A DNA stretch of 64,000 nt from Povalibacter uvarum (GTDB taxonomy: Bacteria > Pseudomonadota > Gammaproteobacteria > Steroidobacterales > Steroidobacteraceae): positions 434,001-498,000 of the forward strand of contig NZ_JACHHZ010000001.1 in the NCBI RefSeq assembly GCF_014202975.1, read 5' to 3'. The position numbers and the translations under genes were made by a program. A model generated the notes under the pieces. That model worked only from the letters and a program-made list of their open reading frames with translations, had not been told where the DNA came from and did not search any database. Below, one piece after another: positions 37,994-46,589 of the stretch (positions within the stretch are counted from its first letter, which is position 1; each line of letters starts with the position of its first letter).

Positions 37994-39346
37994 GTGGCAG
38001 AAAAGAAGACCGCCGCAGGGTCGCGCGAAGGAAGTCTCGAAGCGCCCACCCGCCATCCGATCGCCTGGAAAGATCCTGAATTTCTGAACGAGGCTTCGCT
38101 CTTCAAGGAGCTGGAGCGGATCTTCGACATCTGCCACGGCTGTCGCCGTTGCTTCAGTCTCTGCAATTCCTTTCCGACGCTGTTCGACGCGATCGACGAG
38201 TCGAGCACCGGAGAGCTCGACGGCGTCGACCGCAAGGTCTACTGGAACGTCGTCGACCACTGCTACCTGTGCGACATGTGCTACATGTCCAAGTGTCCGT
38301 ACGTGCCGCCGCATCCCTGGAATGTCGATTTCCCGCATCTGATGCTGCGGGCGAAAGCTTACAAATTCAAAAATCAGCCACCGGTATTCCGCGACAAGGT
38401 GCTGAGCTCGACGGACCTCGTGGGCAGCATCGCCGGAATTCCCGTCGTCGCTGAAATCGTGAATGCGGTCGCGGCAACGAAGGCCGGACGCTCGATGCTC
38501 GACAAGACGCTCGGCGTTCATCCGCAGGCGCCGATCCCCGAATATCACAGTCGCACCTATCACAAGCGCCACAAGTCGCGGCAGCATCCGAGGATCGAGC
38601 CGCAGGCGGGCGGCGAGACGCGCGGCAAGGTCGTGTTGTTTGCCACCTGCTACGGCAACCGCAATGAGCCGGATCTGAACGACGATCTGGCCGCCGTTTT
38701 CGAGCACAACGGCATCGAGGTCACGATCCTGCGGCAGGAAAAGTGCTGCGGCATGCCGAAGCTGGAGCTCGGCGACCTCGACGCGATCGCGAAGCTCAAG
38801 GACGCGAACATCCCGGCGCTCGCTGCGAAAGTCGACGAGGGCTGGGACATCGTCACGCCGATTCCTTCGTGCACGCTGATGTTCAAGCAGGAATTGCCGC
38901 TGATGTTTCCGGACGAGCCGCGGGTCCGCAAAGTCCAGGAGGCGATGTTCGATCCCTTCGAGTATTTGTGGGCCCGCCACAAGGCGGGGCTCATGCGGAC
39001 CGATTTCCCGCGGAAGATCGGCAAGGTCAGCTACCACGTGCCCTGTCATCTGCGCGTCCAGAACCTGGGACTGCGCACCCGCGACGTCCTCATGCTCGTG
39101 CCGGAAACCCAGGTCGAGCCGATCGAGCGTTGTTCCGGTCACAACGGAACCTACGGCGTGAAGCGCGAGTATCGGGATATCTCGATGAAGATCGGCCGTC
39201 CGGTCATCCGCAAGGTCGCCGATTCGGGCGCGGATCACTACGCCAGTGATTGCCCGATGGCTGGACATCAGATCGAGTCGGGCCTGGAATCGCACAAGGA
39301 GCCGACGCATCCGATGAAACTGTTGCGGATGGCGTATGGAATCTGA
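37994..39346 (+). CDS. heterodisulfide reductase-related Fe-S oxidoreductase (GlpC-like)
   Basis: 450 residues. Two ferredoxin-type 4Fe-4S motifs, CHGCRRCFSLC and CYLCDMCYMSKCP, lie at about 47-95. Two cysteine-rich CCG domains follow, the first ending QEKCCGMPK and the second with PCHLRVQNLG and ERCSGHNG. This architecture occurs in GlpC and HdrD-like subunits, which pass electrons between membrane quinones and partners. It starts at a GTG with no clear ribosome-binding site. The DUF3501 gene starts three bases after its stop, so the two are likely a functional pair. Confidence 0.9.
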   Translation: MAEKKTAAGSREGSLEAPTRHPIAWKDPEFLNEASLFKELERIFDICHGCRRCFSLCNSFPTLFDAIDESSTGELDGVDRKVYWNVVDHCYLCDMCYMSKCPYVPPHPWNVDFPHLMLRAKAYKFKNQPPVFRDKVLSSTDLVGSIAGIPVVAEIVNAVAATKAGRSMLDKTLGVHPQAPIPEYHSRTYHKRHKSRQHPRIEPQAGGETRGKVVLFATCYGNRNEPDLNDDLAAVFEHNGIEVTILRQEKCCGMPKLELGDLDAIAKLKDANIPALAAKVDEGWDIVTPIPSCTLMFKQELPLMFPDEPRVRKVQEAMFDPFEYLWARHKAGLMRTDFPRKIGKVSYHVPCHLRVQNLGLRTRDVLMLVPETQVEPIERCSGHNGTYGVKREYRDISMKIGRPVIRKVADSGADHYASDCPMAGHQIESGLESHKEPTHPMKLLRMAYGI

Positions 39347-39348
39347 AA

Positions 39349-39939
39349 ATGAAACTCACCCGCACCGACCTCATGTCCCTCGAGCAGTACTCCGTCGACC
39401 GCAAGGAATTCCGGACGAAGGTGCTCGATCACAAGCGCGACCGCATCCTGACCGTCGGGCCGAACACCAGCTGGTCGTTCGAGGATCGCCTGACGATCCA
39501 GTATCAGGTGCAGGAGATGCTCAGGGTCGAGCGCATCTTCGAATCGCACGGCATCCAGGATGAGCTCGATGCCTACAACCCGCTGATCCCCGACGGCAGC
39601 AACTGGAAGGCGACTTTTCTCATCGAGTTTCCGGACGCCGAAGAGCGACGGGTGAAGCTCGCGCAGCTGAAGGGGATCGAAGACCGCTGCTGGGTGCAGG
39701 TCGATGGTTTCGAAAGGGTGTTTGCAATTGCCGACGAGGATCTCGACCGGGAAAACGACGAAAAAACCTCGGCGGTCCATTTCCTGCGCTTCGAGCTGAC
39801 ACCTCCCATGACCGCGGCGGTGAAAAGCGGCATGGATGTGAGCATCGGCGTGGATCACGACAGTTACGCGCACGAAGTGCGCCCGCTCCCGAAGTCAATC
39901 CGGGATTCGCTGGCGGGGGACTTGAGGCCGGCCAGCTAG
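39349..39939 (+). CDS. DUF3501 family protein
   Basis: 196-residue soluble protein of unknown function, beginning MKLTRTDLMSLEQYSVDR. It contains no cysteine motif or membrane segment. VGPNTSWSFEDRLTIQYQVQ and DRCWVQVDGF are the most conserved-looking parts. In many proteobacteria this family travels with the rubrerythrin and GlpC-like genes, as here, and a role as a partner of that oxidoreductase is inferred. Confidence 0.87.
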   Translation: MKLTRTDLMSLEQYSVDRKEFRTKVLDHKRDRILTVGPNTSWSFEDRLTIQYQVQEMLRVERIFESHGIQDELDAYNPLIPDGSNWKATFLIEFPDAEERRVKLAQLKGIEDRCWVQVDGFERVFAIADEDLDRENDEKTSAVHFLRFELTPPMTAAVKSGMDVSIGVDHDSYAHEVRPLPKSIRDSLAGDLRPAS

Positions 39940-40056
39940 CCCAGCTGGTTAGCAAGCCAGCCAGAGAAGATAAAGCCGCTGCTGGGCTCTGTTTCGGAAG
40001 CGCAGCGGTGCGCTAGACTTCGCGCCGCCTCCGGTCGGGCGAGCTCCGTTTCTCGC

Positions 40057-40084
40057 CAACCGCCAACCGCCAACCGCTAACCGC
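40057..40084. repeat. heptamer repeat (reverse arm) upstream of parE
   Basis: Three CAACCGC units and one TAACCGC, the reverse complement of the GCGGTTG/GCGGTTA family, then TTCTCC. The repeat ends nine bases before the parE ATG. The opposite side of the spacer (39930-39966) has only a degraded GGTTAGCAAGCC-like segment. Confidence 0.9.
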
Positions 40085-40092
40085 TTCTCCTA

Positions 40093-41979
40093 ATGGCCCA
40101 GTCCTATACCGCTTCAGACATCGAAGTACTCAGCGGACTCGATCCGGTACGACGCCGTCCCGGCATGTACACGGATACGAGCCGTCCCAACCATCTCGCT
40201 CACGAAGTCGTCGACAACTCGGTCGACGAAGCGCTGTCCGGACACGCGAAGCGCATCGACGTCACCGTCTTCAAGGACGGTTCGCTGCAGGTGGCCGACG
40301 ACGGCCGCGGCATGCCCGTCGACATCCACCCGAAAGAGAAGGTGAGCGGCGTCGAGCTGATCCTCACGCGCCTGCACGCGGGCGGAAAGTTCTCGAACAA
40401 GAACTACGAGTTCTCCGGCGGTCTGCACGGCGTCGGCGTCTCGGTCGTGAACGCCCTGTCGAAGAACCTCGAATGCTGGGTGAAGCGCGGCGGCAAGGAA
40501 TACAACATCAGCTTCAAAGACGGAAAGGTGAAGTCGAAGCTGGAGGTCGTCGATGAGGTCGGCAAGAACAACACCGGCACGACGGTGCGGTTCTGGCCCG
40601 ATCCGCAGTTCTTCGAAACAGTCTCGTTCTCGCTGCCGAAGCTCAAGCACGTGCTGCGCGCGAAGGCGGTGCTGTGTCCGGGCCTGAAGGTCACGCTGAC
40701 CATCGAGCAGACCGGCGAGAAGGAAGAGTGGTTCTACACGGGCGGTGTGAACGAATATCTCCGCGACGCACTCGGGCAGGGCGAATGGCTGCCACCCGAG
40801 TTGTTCTCGGGCAGCATCACGGGTGCCGCGGAAGGCGCCGAGTGGGCCGTTGCCTGGCGCGTGGACGAAGGACCGCGTGTCGAGGAAAGCTACGTCAACC
40901 TGATTCCGACGGAGCAGGGCGGCACGCACGTCAACGGCCTGCGACTGGGCCTGACCGATGCGATCCGCGAGTTCTGCGAATTCCGCAACCTGCTGCCGAA
41001 GGGCCTGAAGCTCGCGCCTGAAGACATCTGGGACGGCGTCAGCTACGTGCTGTCGACGAAGATGAAGGAGCCGCAGTTCGCCGGCCAGACGAAAGAGAAG
41101 TTGTCGTCGCGCGAATCCGCGGCGTTCGTTTCCGGCGTCGTGAAGGATCAGTTCGGCCTGTGGCTGAACCAGCACCCGGAGTCGGGTGAAAAGATCGCGC
41201 AACTCGCTATCGCCGGAGCGCAGGCGCGCCTCAAGGCATCGAAGGCAGTGACCCGCAAGCGCATCGCGAGCGGACCGGCACTGCCCGGCAAGCTCGCCGA
41301 TTGCTCATCGCAGGAACCCGAACGCTCGGAGTTGTTCCTCGTCGAAGGCGACTCGGCCGGGGGCTCCGCGAAACAGGCGCGCGATCGCGAGTTCCAGGCA
41401 GTGATGCCGCTGCGCGGCAAGATCCTCAACACCTGGGAAGTCGACGCATCCGAAGTGCTGCAGTCGCAGGAAGTACATCACATCGCCATCGCGATCGGTG
41501 TCGATCCCGGCTCCGACAACCTGAAAGGCCTGCGCTATCACAAGATCTGCATCCTCGCGGACGCAGACTCGGACGGCGCGCATATCGCAACGCTGCTTTG
41601 CGCACTGTTCCTGCGCCATTTCCGCCCGCTCGTACTGGCAGGGAACGTGTACGTCGCAATGCCACCGCTGTATCGCGTCGACGTAGGCAAGCAGGTGTAC
41701 TACGCGCTCGACGACGCCGAGCGAGCCGGTGTCCTCGATCGCATCGCCGCGGAGAACCCGCGCGCGAAGCCGGTCGTCACCCGCTTCAAAGGCCTCGGCG
41801 AAATGAACGCACTGCAGTTGCGCGAGACCACGATGGCGCCCGAAACGCGCCGCCTCGTGCAGCTTACGGTCGAAGCCAAGGACGACGCCGACCAGACACT
41901 CGACATGCTGCTCGCCAAGAAGCGCGCGAGCGATCGCCGCGAGTGGCTGGAGACGAAGGGAAATCTGGCGCAAATCTAA
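40093..41979 (+). CDS. parE: DNA topoisomerase IV subunit B
   Basis: ATPase subunit of topoisomerase IV, which decatenates daughter chromosomes. 628 residues. The GHKL ATPase has VVDNSVDEAL, ADDGRGMPVD and GGLHGVGVSVVNALS; the TOPRIM domain has LFLVEGDSAGGSAKQARDR and ADADSDGAHIATLL. The length (about 630, no insert) and QRGGTHV-like EQGGTHVNGLR fit ParE rather than GyrB. It is followed by parC in the same direction, across an inverted heptamer spacer. Confidence 0.97.
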   Translation: MAQSYTASDIEVLSGLDPVRRRPGMYTDTSRPNHLAHEVVDNSVDEALSGHAKRIDVTVFKDGSLQVADDGRGMPVDIHPKEKVSGVELILTRLHAGGKFSNKNYEFSGGLHGVGVSVVNALSKNLECWVKRGGKEYNISFKDGKVKSKLEVVDEVGKNNTGTTVRFWPDPQFFETVSFSLPKLKHVLRAKAVLCPGLKVTLTIEQTGEKEEWFYTGGVNEYLRDALGQGEWLPPELFSGSITGAAEGAEWAVAWRVDEGPRVEESYVNLIPTEQGGTHVNGLRLGLTDAIREFCEFRNLLPKGLKLAPEDIWDGVSYVLSTKMKEPQFAGQTKEKLSSRESAAFVSGVVKDQFGLWLNQHPESGEKIAQLAIAGAQARLKASKAVTRKRIASGPALPGKLADCSSQEPERSELFLVEGDSAGGSAKQARDREFQAVMPLRGKILNTWEVDASEVLQSQEVHHIAIAIGVDPGSDNLKGLRYHKICILADADSDGAHIATLLCALFLRHFRPLVLAGNVYVAMPPLYRVDVGKQVYYALDDAERAGVLDRIAAENPRAKPVVTRFKGLGEMNALQLRETTMAPETRRLVQLTVEAKDDADQTLDMLLAKKRASDRREWLETKGNLAQI

Positions 41980-41983
41980 AGAA

Positions 41984-42080
41984 GCGGATGGCGGATAGCG
42001 GATGGTGACTAGGGCAGAACGATCCTGGAAGACACCGGCTCCTATCCGCTCCTAGTCACCATCCGCTATCCGCTATCTAC
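41984..42080. repeat. inverted heptamer repeats between parE and parC
   Basis: The left arm (41984-42018) is GCGGATG, GCGGATA, GCGGATG, GTGACTA and a closer GGGCAGA. The right arm (42053-42080) is the reverse complement: TAGTCAC, CATCCGC, TATCCGC, TATCTAC. The arms differ by few bases. The left arm starts five bases after the parE stop and the right arm ends 14 bases before the parC ATG. Confidence 0.95.
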
Positions 42081-42094
42081 TTCCTCAGGACATC

Positions 42095-44359
42095 ATGCCT
42101 ACCCAGCCCCCACTCAACTTCGAAGGCATCGAGCGCCAGCCTCTGCGGGCGTTCACCGAGAAGGCGTACCTCGACTATTCGATGTACGTGATCCTCGATC
42201 GCGCGTTGCCGCACATCGGCGATGGTCTGAAACCCGTCCAGCGACGCATCGTGTATGCGATGAGCGAGCTGGGCTTGTCGGCCGCTTCGAAGCACAAGAA
42301 ATCGGCGCGCACGATCGGCGACGTCATCGGCAAGTTCCATCCGCACGGCGACTCGGCAGCGTACGAAGCCATGGTGCTCATGGCGCAGTCGTTCTCGTAC
42401 CGCTATCCGCTGGTGGACGGGCAGGGCAACTTCGGTTCGCCCGACGATCCGAAGTCGTTCGCAGCGATGCGATACACCGAATCGCGTCTCACCAAGTACG
42501 CGTCGTTGCTGCTGTCGGAGCTCGGCCAGGGCACGGTCGACTGGCAGCTGAACTTCGACGGCACGCTCGAGGAGCCTGTGCTGCTTCCGTCGCGGGTGCC
42601 GAACGTGTTGCTCAACGGTGCGACAGGTATCGCGGTCGGCATGGCGACCGACGTTCCGCCTCACAATCTGCGCGAAGTGGTCGCGGCGTGCGTGAAGCTG
42701 ATCGACGATCCGGATACGACGCTCGGCGATCTGTGCAAGAGCATCAAGGGGCCGGACTATCCGACCGGTGCTGAGATCATTTCGTCGAAGGAAGAAATTC
42801 GCCAGATCTACAAGACCGGCAACGGCTCCATCCGGGCGCGCGCCGTCTATGAGATGGAAGACGGCGACATCGTTCTCACCCAGCTCCCGTACCAGGTCTC
42901 GGGGAGTCGCATCCAGGAGCAGATCGCTGCGCAGATGCAGGCGAAGAAGCTGCCGATGGTCGAGGACGTGCGCGACGAATCGGACCACGAGCATCCCACC
43001 CGCATCGTCATCGTCCCGCGCTCGAACCGCGTCGACGTCGAGCAGCTCATGGCGCACCTGTTCGCGACGACGGATCTCGAGCGCACGTACCGCGTGAACC
43101 TCAACATCATCGGCCTCGACGGACGTCCGCGGGTGATGGACCTGAAGTCCGTCCTGCAGGAGTGGCTGACGTTCCGCTTCGATACCGTGACGCGGCGCCT
43201 GAAGTGGCGTCTCGACAAGGTCAATGCACGACTGCACATCCTCGATGGCTTGCTCGCGGCGTACCTGAATCTCGACGAAGTGATCCGCATCATTCGTCGC
43301 GAGGAAGAGCCGAAGCCGGTTCTGATGAAGCGATTCGATCTCTCGGAGATCCAGGCCGAAGCGATCCTTGAAACGAAGTTGCGGCATCTCGCCAAGCTCG
43401 AGGAAATGAAGATCCGCGGCGAACAGAAGGAACTGGCCGAGGAGCGCGACGATCTCGAGAAGATCCTCAAGAGCAAAGCGAAGCTGAACAAGCTCGTGCG
43501 CGACGAGCTCGTCGCGGATGCAGAGACGTTCGGTGATGACCGGAAGTCGCGCATCGTCGAGCGAGCAGCTGCACAGGCCATCGATGAGACTGAACTCGTC
43601 ACTGTGGAGCCAGTGACCGTGGTTCTCTCGGAGCGCGGCTGGGTTCGCTCAGCGAAGGGCCACGAGCTCGATCCCGCAACGCTTTCGTACAAGACGGGCG
43701 ACTCGTTCCAGGCGGCTGCTCGCGGCCGCAGTACGCAGCAGGCCGTGTTTCTAGACAGCACCGGCCGTGCGTACAGCCTGCTCGCACATACGTTGCCATC
43801 GGCACGCGGTCAGGGTGAGCCGCTGTCGGGTCGCATCGATCCGCCAGAGGGCGCAACGTTCGCGGGTGTGATGATCGGTGATCCCGAGGATCGCTGGGTG
43901 GTCGCTTCCGATGCCGGCTATGGCTTCGTCGTGAAACTCGAGGAGCTCTTCTCGCGCAACAAGGCGGGCAAGGCAGTGCTCAAGGTCCCTGACGGATCGG
44001 GCGTGCTGGCGCCGTCCGCTGTACCGAAAGTCGAAGGCGCGCTGCTTTGCGCGGTGAGCAGCGACGGCAAGCTGCTCGCCTTCCCGGTGGGCGATCTGCC
44101 CGAGCTGCCTCGCGGCAAGGGCAACAAGATCTTCGGCCTGAATGCCAAGAAGGTGGAAAGCCGCGAGGAATTCCTCGCCGGCATCGCCGTCGTCTCTCCG
44201 GGCCAGAACCTCCTCGTGCGCTCCGGCGAACGCAAGATGACGCTGAAGTACGCCGAGCTGAAGGACTATCGCGGTGAGCGCGCGCAGCGCGGAGCGGTGC
44301 TGCCGAGAGGATGGCGGAAGGTGGAGAGGCTGGAAGTGGAGAGTAAGGAAGGCGGCTAG
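42095..44359 (+). CDS. parC: DNA topoisomerase IV subunit A
   Basis: DNA-cleaving subunit of topoisomerase IV, 754 residues. The catalytic tyrosine lies in [11 protein letters not shown]. The quinolone region reads [14 protein letters not shown] and has the wild-type Ser and Glu. The C-terminal beta-pinwheel (about 500-754) has typical [14 protein letters not shown] and KIFGLNAKK. The stop codon TAG is embedded in a heptamer repeat (44352-44372). Confidence 0.97.
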   Translation: MPTQPPLNFEGIERQPLRAFTEKAYLDYSMYVILDRALPHIGDGLKPVQRRIVYAMSELGLSAASKHKKSARTIGDVIGKFHPHGDSAAYEAMVLMAQSFSYRYPLVDGQGNFGSPDDPKSFAAMRYTESRLTKYASLLLSELGQGTVDWQLNFDGTLEEPVLLPSRVPNVLLNGATGIAVGMATDVPPHNLREVVAACVKLIDDPDTTLGDLCKSIKGPDYPTGAEIISSKEEIRQIYKTGNGSIRARAVYEMEDGDIVLTQLPYQVSGSRIQEQIAAQMQAKKLPMVEDVRDESDHEHPTRIVIVPRSNRVDVEQLMAHLFATTDLERTYRVNLNIIGLDGRPRVMDLKSVLQEWLTFRFDTVTRRLKWRLDKVNARLHILDGLLAAYLNLDEVIRIIRREEEPKPVLMKRFDLSEIQAEAILETKLRHLAKLEEMKIRGEQKELAEERDDLEKILKSKAKLNKLVRDELVADAETFGDDRKSRIVERAAAQAIDETELVTVEPVTVVLSERGWVRSAKGHELDPATLSYKTGDSFQAAARGRSTQQAVFLDSTGRAYSLLAHTLPSARGQGEPLSGRIDPPEGATFAGVMIGDPEDRWVVASDAGYGFVVKLEELFSRNKAGKAVLKVPDGSGVLAPSAVPKVEGALLCAVSSDGKLLAFPVGDLPELPRGKGNKIFGLNAKKVESREEFLAGIAVVSPGQNLLVRSGERKMTLKYAELKDYRGERAQRGAVLPRGWRKVERLEVESKEGG

Positions 44360-44372
44360 CCGTTAGCCAGAG
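44352..44372. repeat. short heptamer repeat spanning the parC stop codon
   Basis: GCGGCTA, GCCGTTA and the closer GCCAGAG, three units, run across the last codons and stop (TAG at 44357-44359) of parC. The first unit is coding, the rest non-coding. Confidence 0.72.
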
Positions 44373-44383
44373 TTCCTTCACTG

Positions 44384-44440
44384 CCGCGAAAGCGGGAGTC
44401 CACTGCGTCGTCTCGAGATCCCCGCTTTCGCGGGGATGAC
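44384..44440. repeat. REP-like inverted pair between parC and the FimX-like gene
   Basis: CCGCGAAAGCGGGAGTCCA at 44384-44402 faces GATCCCCGCTTTCGCGGGGATGAC at 44417-44440. The family matches 10244-10311 and 33931-34097. The two flanking genes are convergent. Confidence 0.88.
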
Positions 44441-44463
44441 GATGGGCAGTCGGCGTTGCCGAC

Positions 44464-46515
44464 TTACCCCATCGTCACTTGCTCGGGCTCATTCACGAAA
44501 TAGCCTTGGATGAACTCGATGCCGAGCTGCCACAGCACGGCCATCGTGTTCGCGTCTTCCACGCGTTCGGCGATCGTCCGGACTTCGCGTGACTTTGCCT
44601 GGTCGACGAATTCGCGCACGCGCTGCTGCGAGCCCTGGTCGACAGCCAGGCCCTGCATCAGGGTGCCGTCGATCTTCACGTAGTTGATCGGCAGGTTGGC
44701 GAGCAGGCGCTGCGGGTCGCGGCCCGTGCCGAAATGTTCCAGGGCGAACAGGAAGCCCGCTTTGCGCAGGCCGCCGGCGAGCTCCGCGGTGTCCGCGAGG
44801 TACTCGGTCGCGATCTGTTCGCTGACCTGGAAGACGATGTGCGAAGGATCGACGCGCGAGGCCTTGAGCTGGTTCGAGAGCCACTGCAGCAGCGATTTGT
44901 CGCGCACGGAATCCTTCGACAGGCGCACGAACAACTGTTCGACCTTACGGCTGCCGCACACCGACATCGCGGCGCCGATGATCCAGCGGTCGATGTTCTT
45001 CATCAGGTCGTTGCGTTCGGCGGCGGACATGAACTCCGCCGGCAGCAGTTCCTGGCCCTGTTCGTCGATCATGCGCACGAGCACGTCGAACATGCTGCGC
45101 TCTTCGCCGAGCAGGCTGGCGATCGGCTGCTGCATGAGCCGGAAACGATTCTCCATCAGCGCGGCGCGGATGCGCTTCACCCAGATTTCGTCCGCGGCCT
45201 GCTGGCGCGTGTCTTCCTCGAGGTGATCGACCAGCTGGACGCGGTTGCCTCCGGCCTGCTGTGCGTTGAGGCGCGCGGAGATCGCATCGGTGATCGAAGC
45301 AGCGGGGTTCGGAGTACGCGGATCAACCATGCCGATGCCGATCGAGCACGTGCACGAGATCTGCTTGTCGCCGATCCGCAGCACCTGCGCTGCAACTTTG
45401 CGCACGAGATTGTTCGCCCAGGTTTCGATGTCGCGCGTCGTGCCGCGCTCCATCAGGAGCATGAACGTTCCATCGCCGAAGCGGCCGATCAGATCGTTGG
45501 GCTGGCGGACTTCGTTGATGAGGCCGGCGAACTGGCCGATGAAATCTTCGACGTGCAGCGGACCGACATCGTCGAAGACCGCGCTCAGATGATCCGGCTC
45601 GATTGATACGAGCTGCCGCACGCCGGCCTTGATCGGTTGCGTCAGCGATTCCTTCAGCCACTGCACGAAGAATTTCCGCTGCAGCGTTCCCGTTGCGGCA
45701 TCGCGTTCCAGCGCGTCAGTCAGCTGCTCGCCGATGTTTGCGTCATTGCTCTTCTGCGAAGCAACCCGCAGGCGTACCGCAGGTTCACCTTCGAATTCAG
45801 CGATGCTCAGCTCGATGTCGATCGGCACCGATGAGCCGTCGGCCAGCAGGGCGGGGGCGCGCAGCGAATGATCCGACCACTTGCCTTGCAGGCAGGCCAC
45901 CAGCGCGCCTTTCAGCGCGGCGTGCGCAGCGGGATCGAATGCATCCATCAACGGGGTACCGACGATAGCGTCCGGCGTCGGATGGCCGTAGATCTCGAGC
46001 CATGCGGGATTCACATCGACGATGATGCCTTCCTGCACATACGCGAGCGCGTCGGCGGAGCCGGCCATGAATGATTTGAGCTGCTCGCGGTACTCGCGAG
46101 CGGAATGCAGCGTGTTGTTGAGCGTCCGCGACTGGCGGTGAGCGGTGAGCTCCCGCGTGACCACTGCCTGAAGGCGGACTGCGTTGCGCAGGGTGACCAC
46201 ATCCCGTGCGCCTTGCTGCATGGCTGCCGCCATGATGTCTTCGTCGACCTGGTCGCGAGCGATGATGACGGGGATGCCATTGCCCGCCTGGTTCGCGACC
46301 GTCATCACCTTGGCAGTGTCGGACGCGTCCGGTCCCACGAAAGCGATCAGCGCATACGGATTGATCTGCGCGAGCGCGTCACCCAGGTCGTTGAGTTCGC
46401 GAATCCAGTTACAACGCACCGCGTGACCTGCGTTGCGCAGCGTGCTGTTGACGGCCTCGACGTTGTCCTGGTGGCGGGTCAGGACGATCAGCGGAACGGC
46501 AGCTTGCTCGGCCAA
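44464..46515 (-). CDS. FimX-like protein with degenerate GGDEF and EAL domains
   Basis: 683 residues in four parts: a receiver-like domain (about 1-130) lacking the phosphoacceptor Asp, a PAS domain (about 155-245), a GGDEF domain (about 265-420) and an EAL domain (about 440-680). The GGDEF motif is changed to GDGTF in GRFGDGTFMLL. The EAL motif reads FDVLVRM and the catalytic DDFGTG reads EHFGTG, so neither enzyme activity is likely. The layout and decay match FimX, a c-di-GMP sensor for type IV pili. FimV, another pilus-related factor, is encoded 9 kb away. Confidence 0.87.
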   Translation of the reverse strand: MAEQAAVPLIVLTRHQDNVEAVNSTLRNAGHAVRCNWIRELNDLGDALAQINPYALIAFVGPDASDTAKVMTVANQAGNGIPVIIARDQVDEDIMAAAMQQGARDVVTLRNAVRLQAVVTRELTAHRQSRTLNNTLHSAREYREQLKSFMAGSADALAYVQEGIIVDVNPAWLEIYGHPTPDAIVGTPLMDAFDPAAHAALKGALVACLQGKWSDHSLRAPALLADGSSVPIDIELSIAEFEGEPAVRLRVASQKSNDANIGEQLTDALERDAATGTLQRKFFVQWLKESLTQPIKAGVRQLVSIEPDHLSAVFDDVGPLHVEDFIGQFAGLINEVRQPNDLIGRFGDGTFMLLMERGTTRDIETWANNLVRKVAAQVLRIGDKQISCTCSIGIGMVDPRTPNPAASITDAISARLNAQQAGGNRVQLVDHLEEDTRQQAADEIWVKRIRAALMENRFRLMQQPIASLLGEERSMFDVLVRMIDEQGQELLPAEFMSAAERNDLMKNIDRWIIGAAMSVCGSRKVEQLFVRLSKDSVRDKSLLQWLSNQLKASRVDPSHIVFQVSEQIATEYLADTAELAGGLRKAGFLFALEHFGTGRDPQRLLANLPINYVKIDGTLMQGLAVDQGSQQRVREFVDQAKSREVRTIAERVEDANTMAVLWQLGIEFIQGYFVNEPEQVTMG

Positions 46516-46536
46516 GCGGGGACTCCTTAAGGAGAA

Positions 46537-46571
46537 GCGGTTAGCGGTTGGCGGTTAGCGGTTCGTCAGAG
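46537..46571. repeat. heptamer repeat upstream of the FimX-like gene
   Basis: GCGGTTA, GCGGTTG, GCGGTTA, GCGGTTC, then the closer GTCAGAG, preceded by GGAGAA. It lies between the divergent start of the FimX-like gene and the end of epmB. No inverted partner found nearby. Confidence 0.92.
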
Positions 46572-46589
46572 ACGGAACCGGCATGGGCG

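Noticed and set aside
37994-39346. Anaerobic glycerol-3-phosphate dehydrogenase subunit C (GlpC)
   Set aside because: The domain layout fits, but no glpA or glpB is adjacent and the context (rubrerythrin, DUF3501) points to another partner, so only a GlpC-like label is given.
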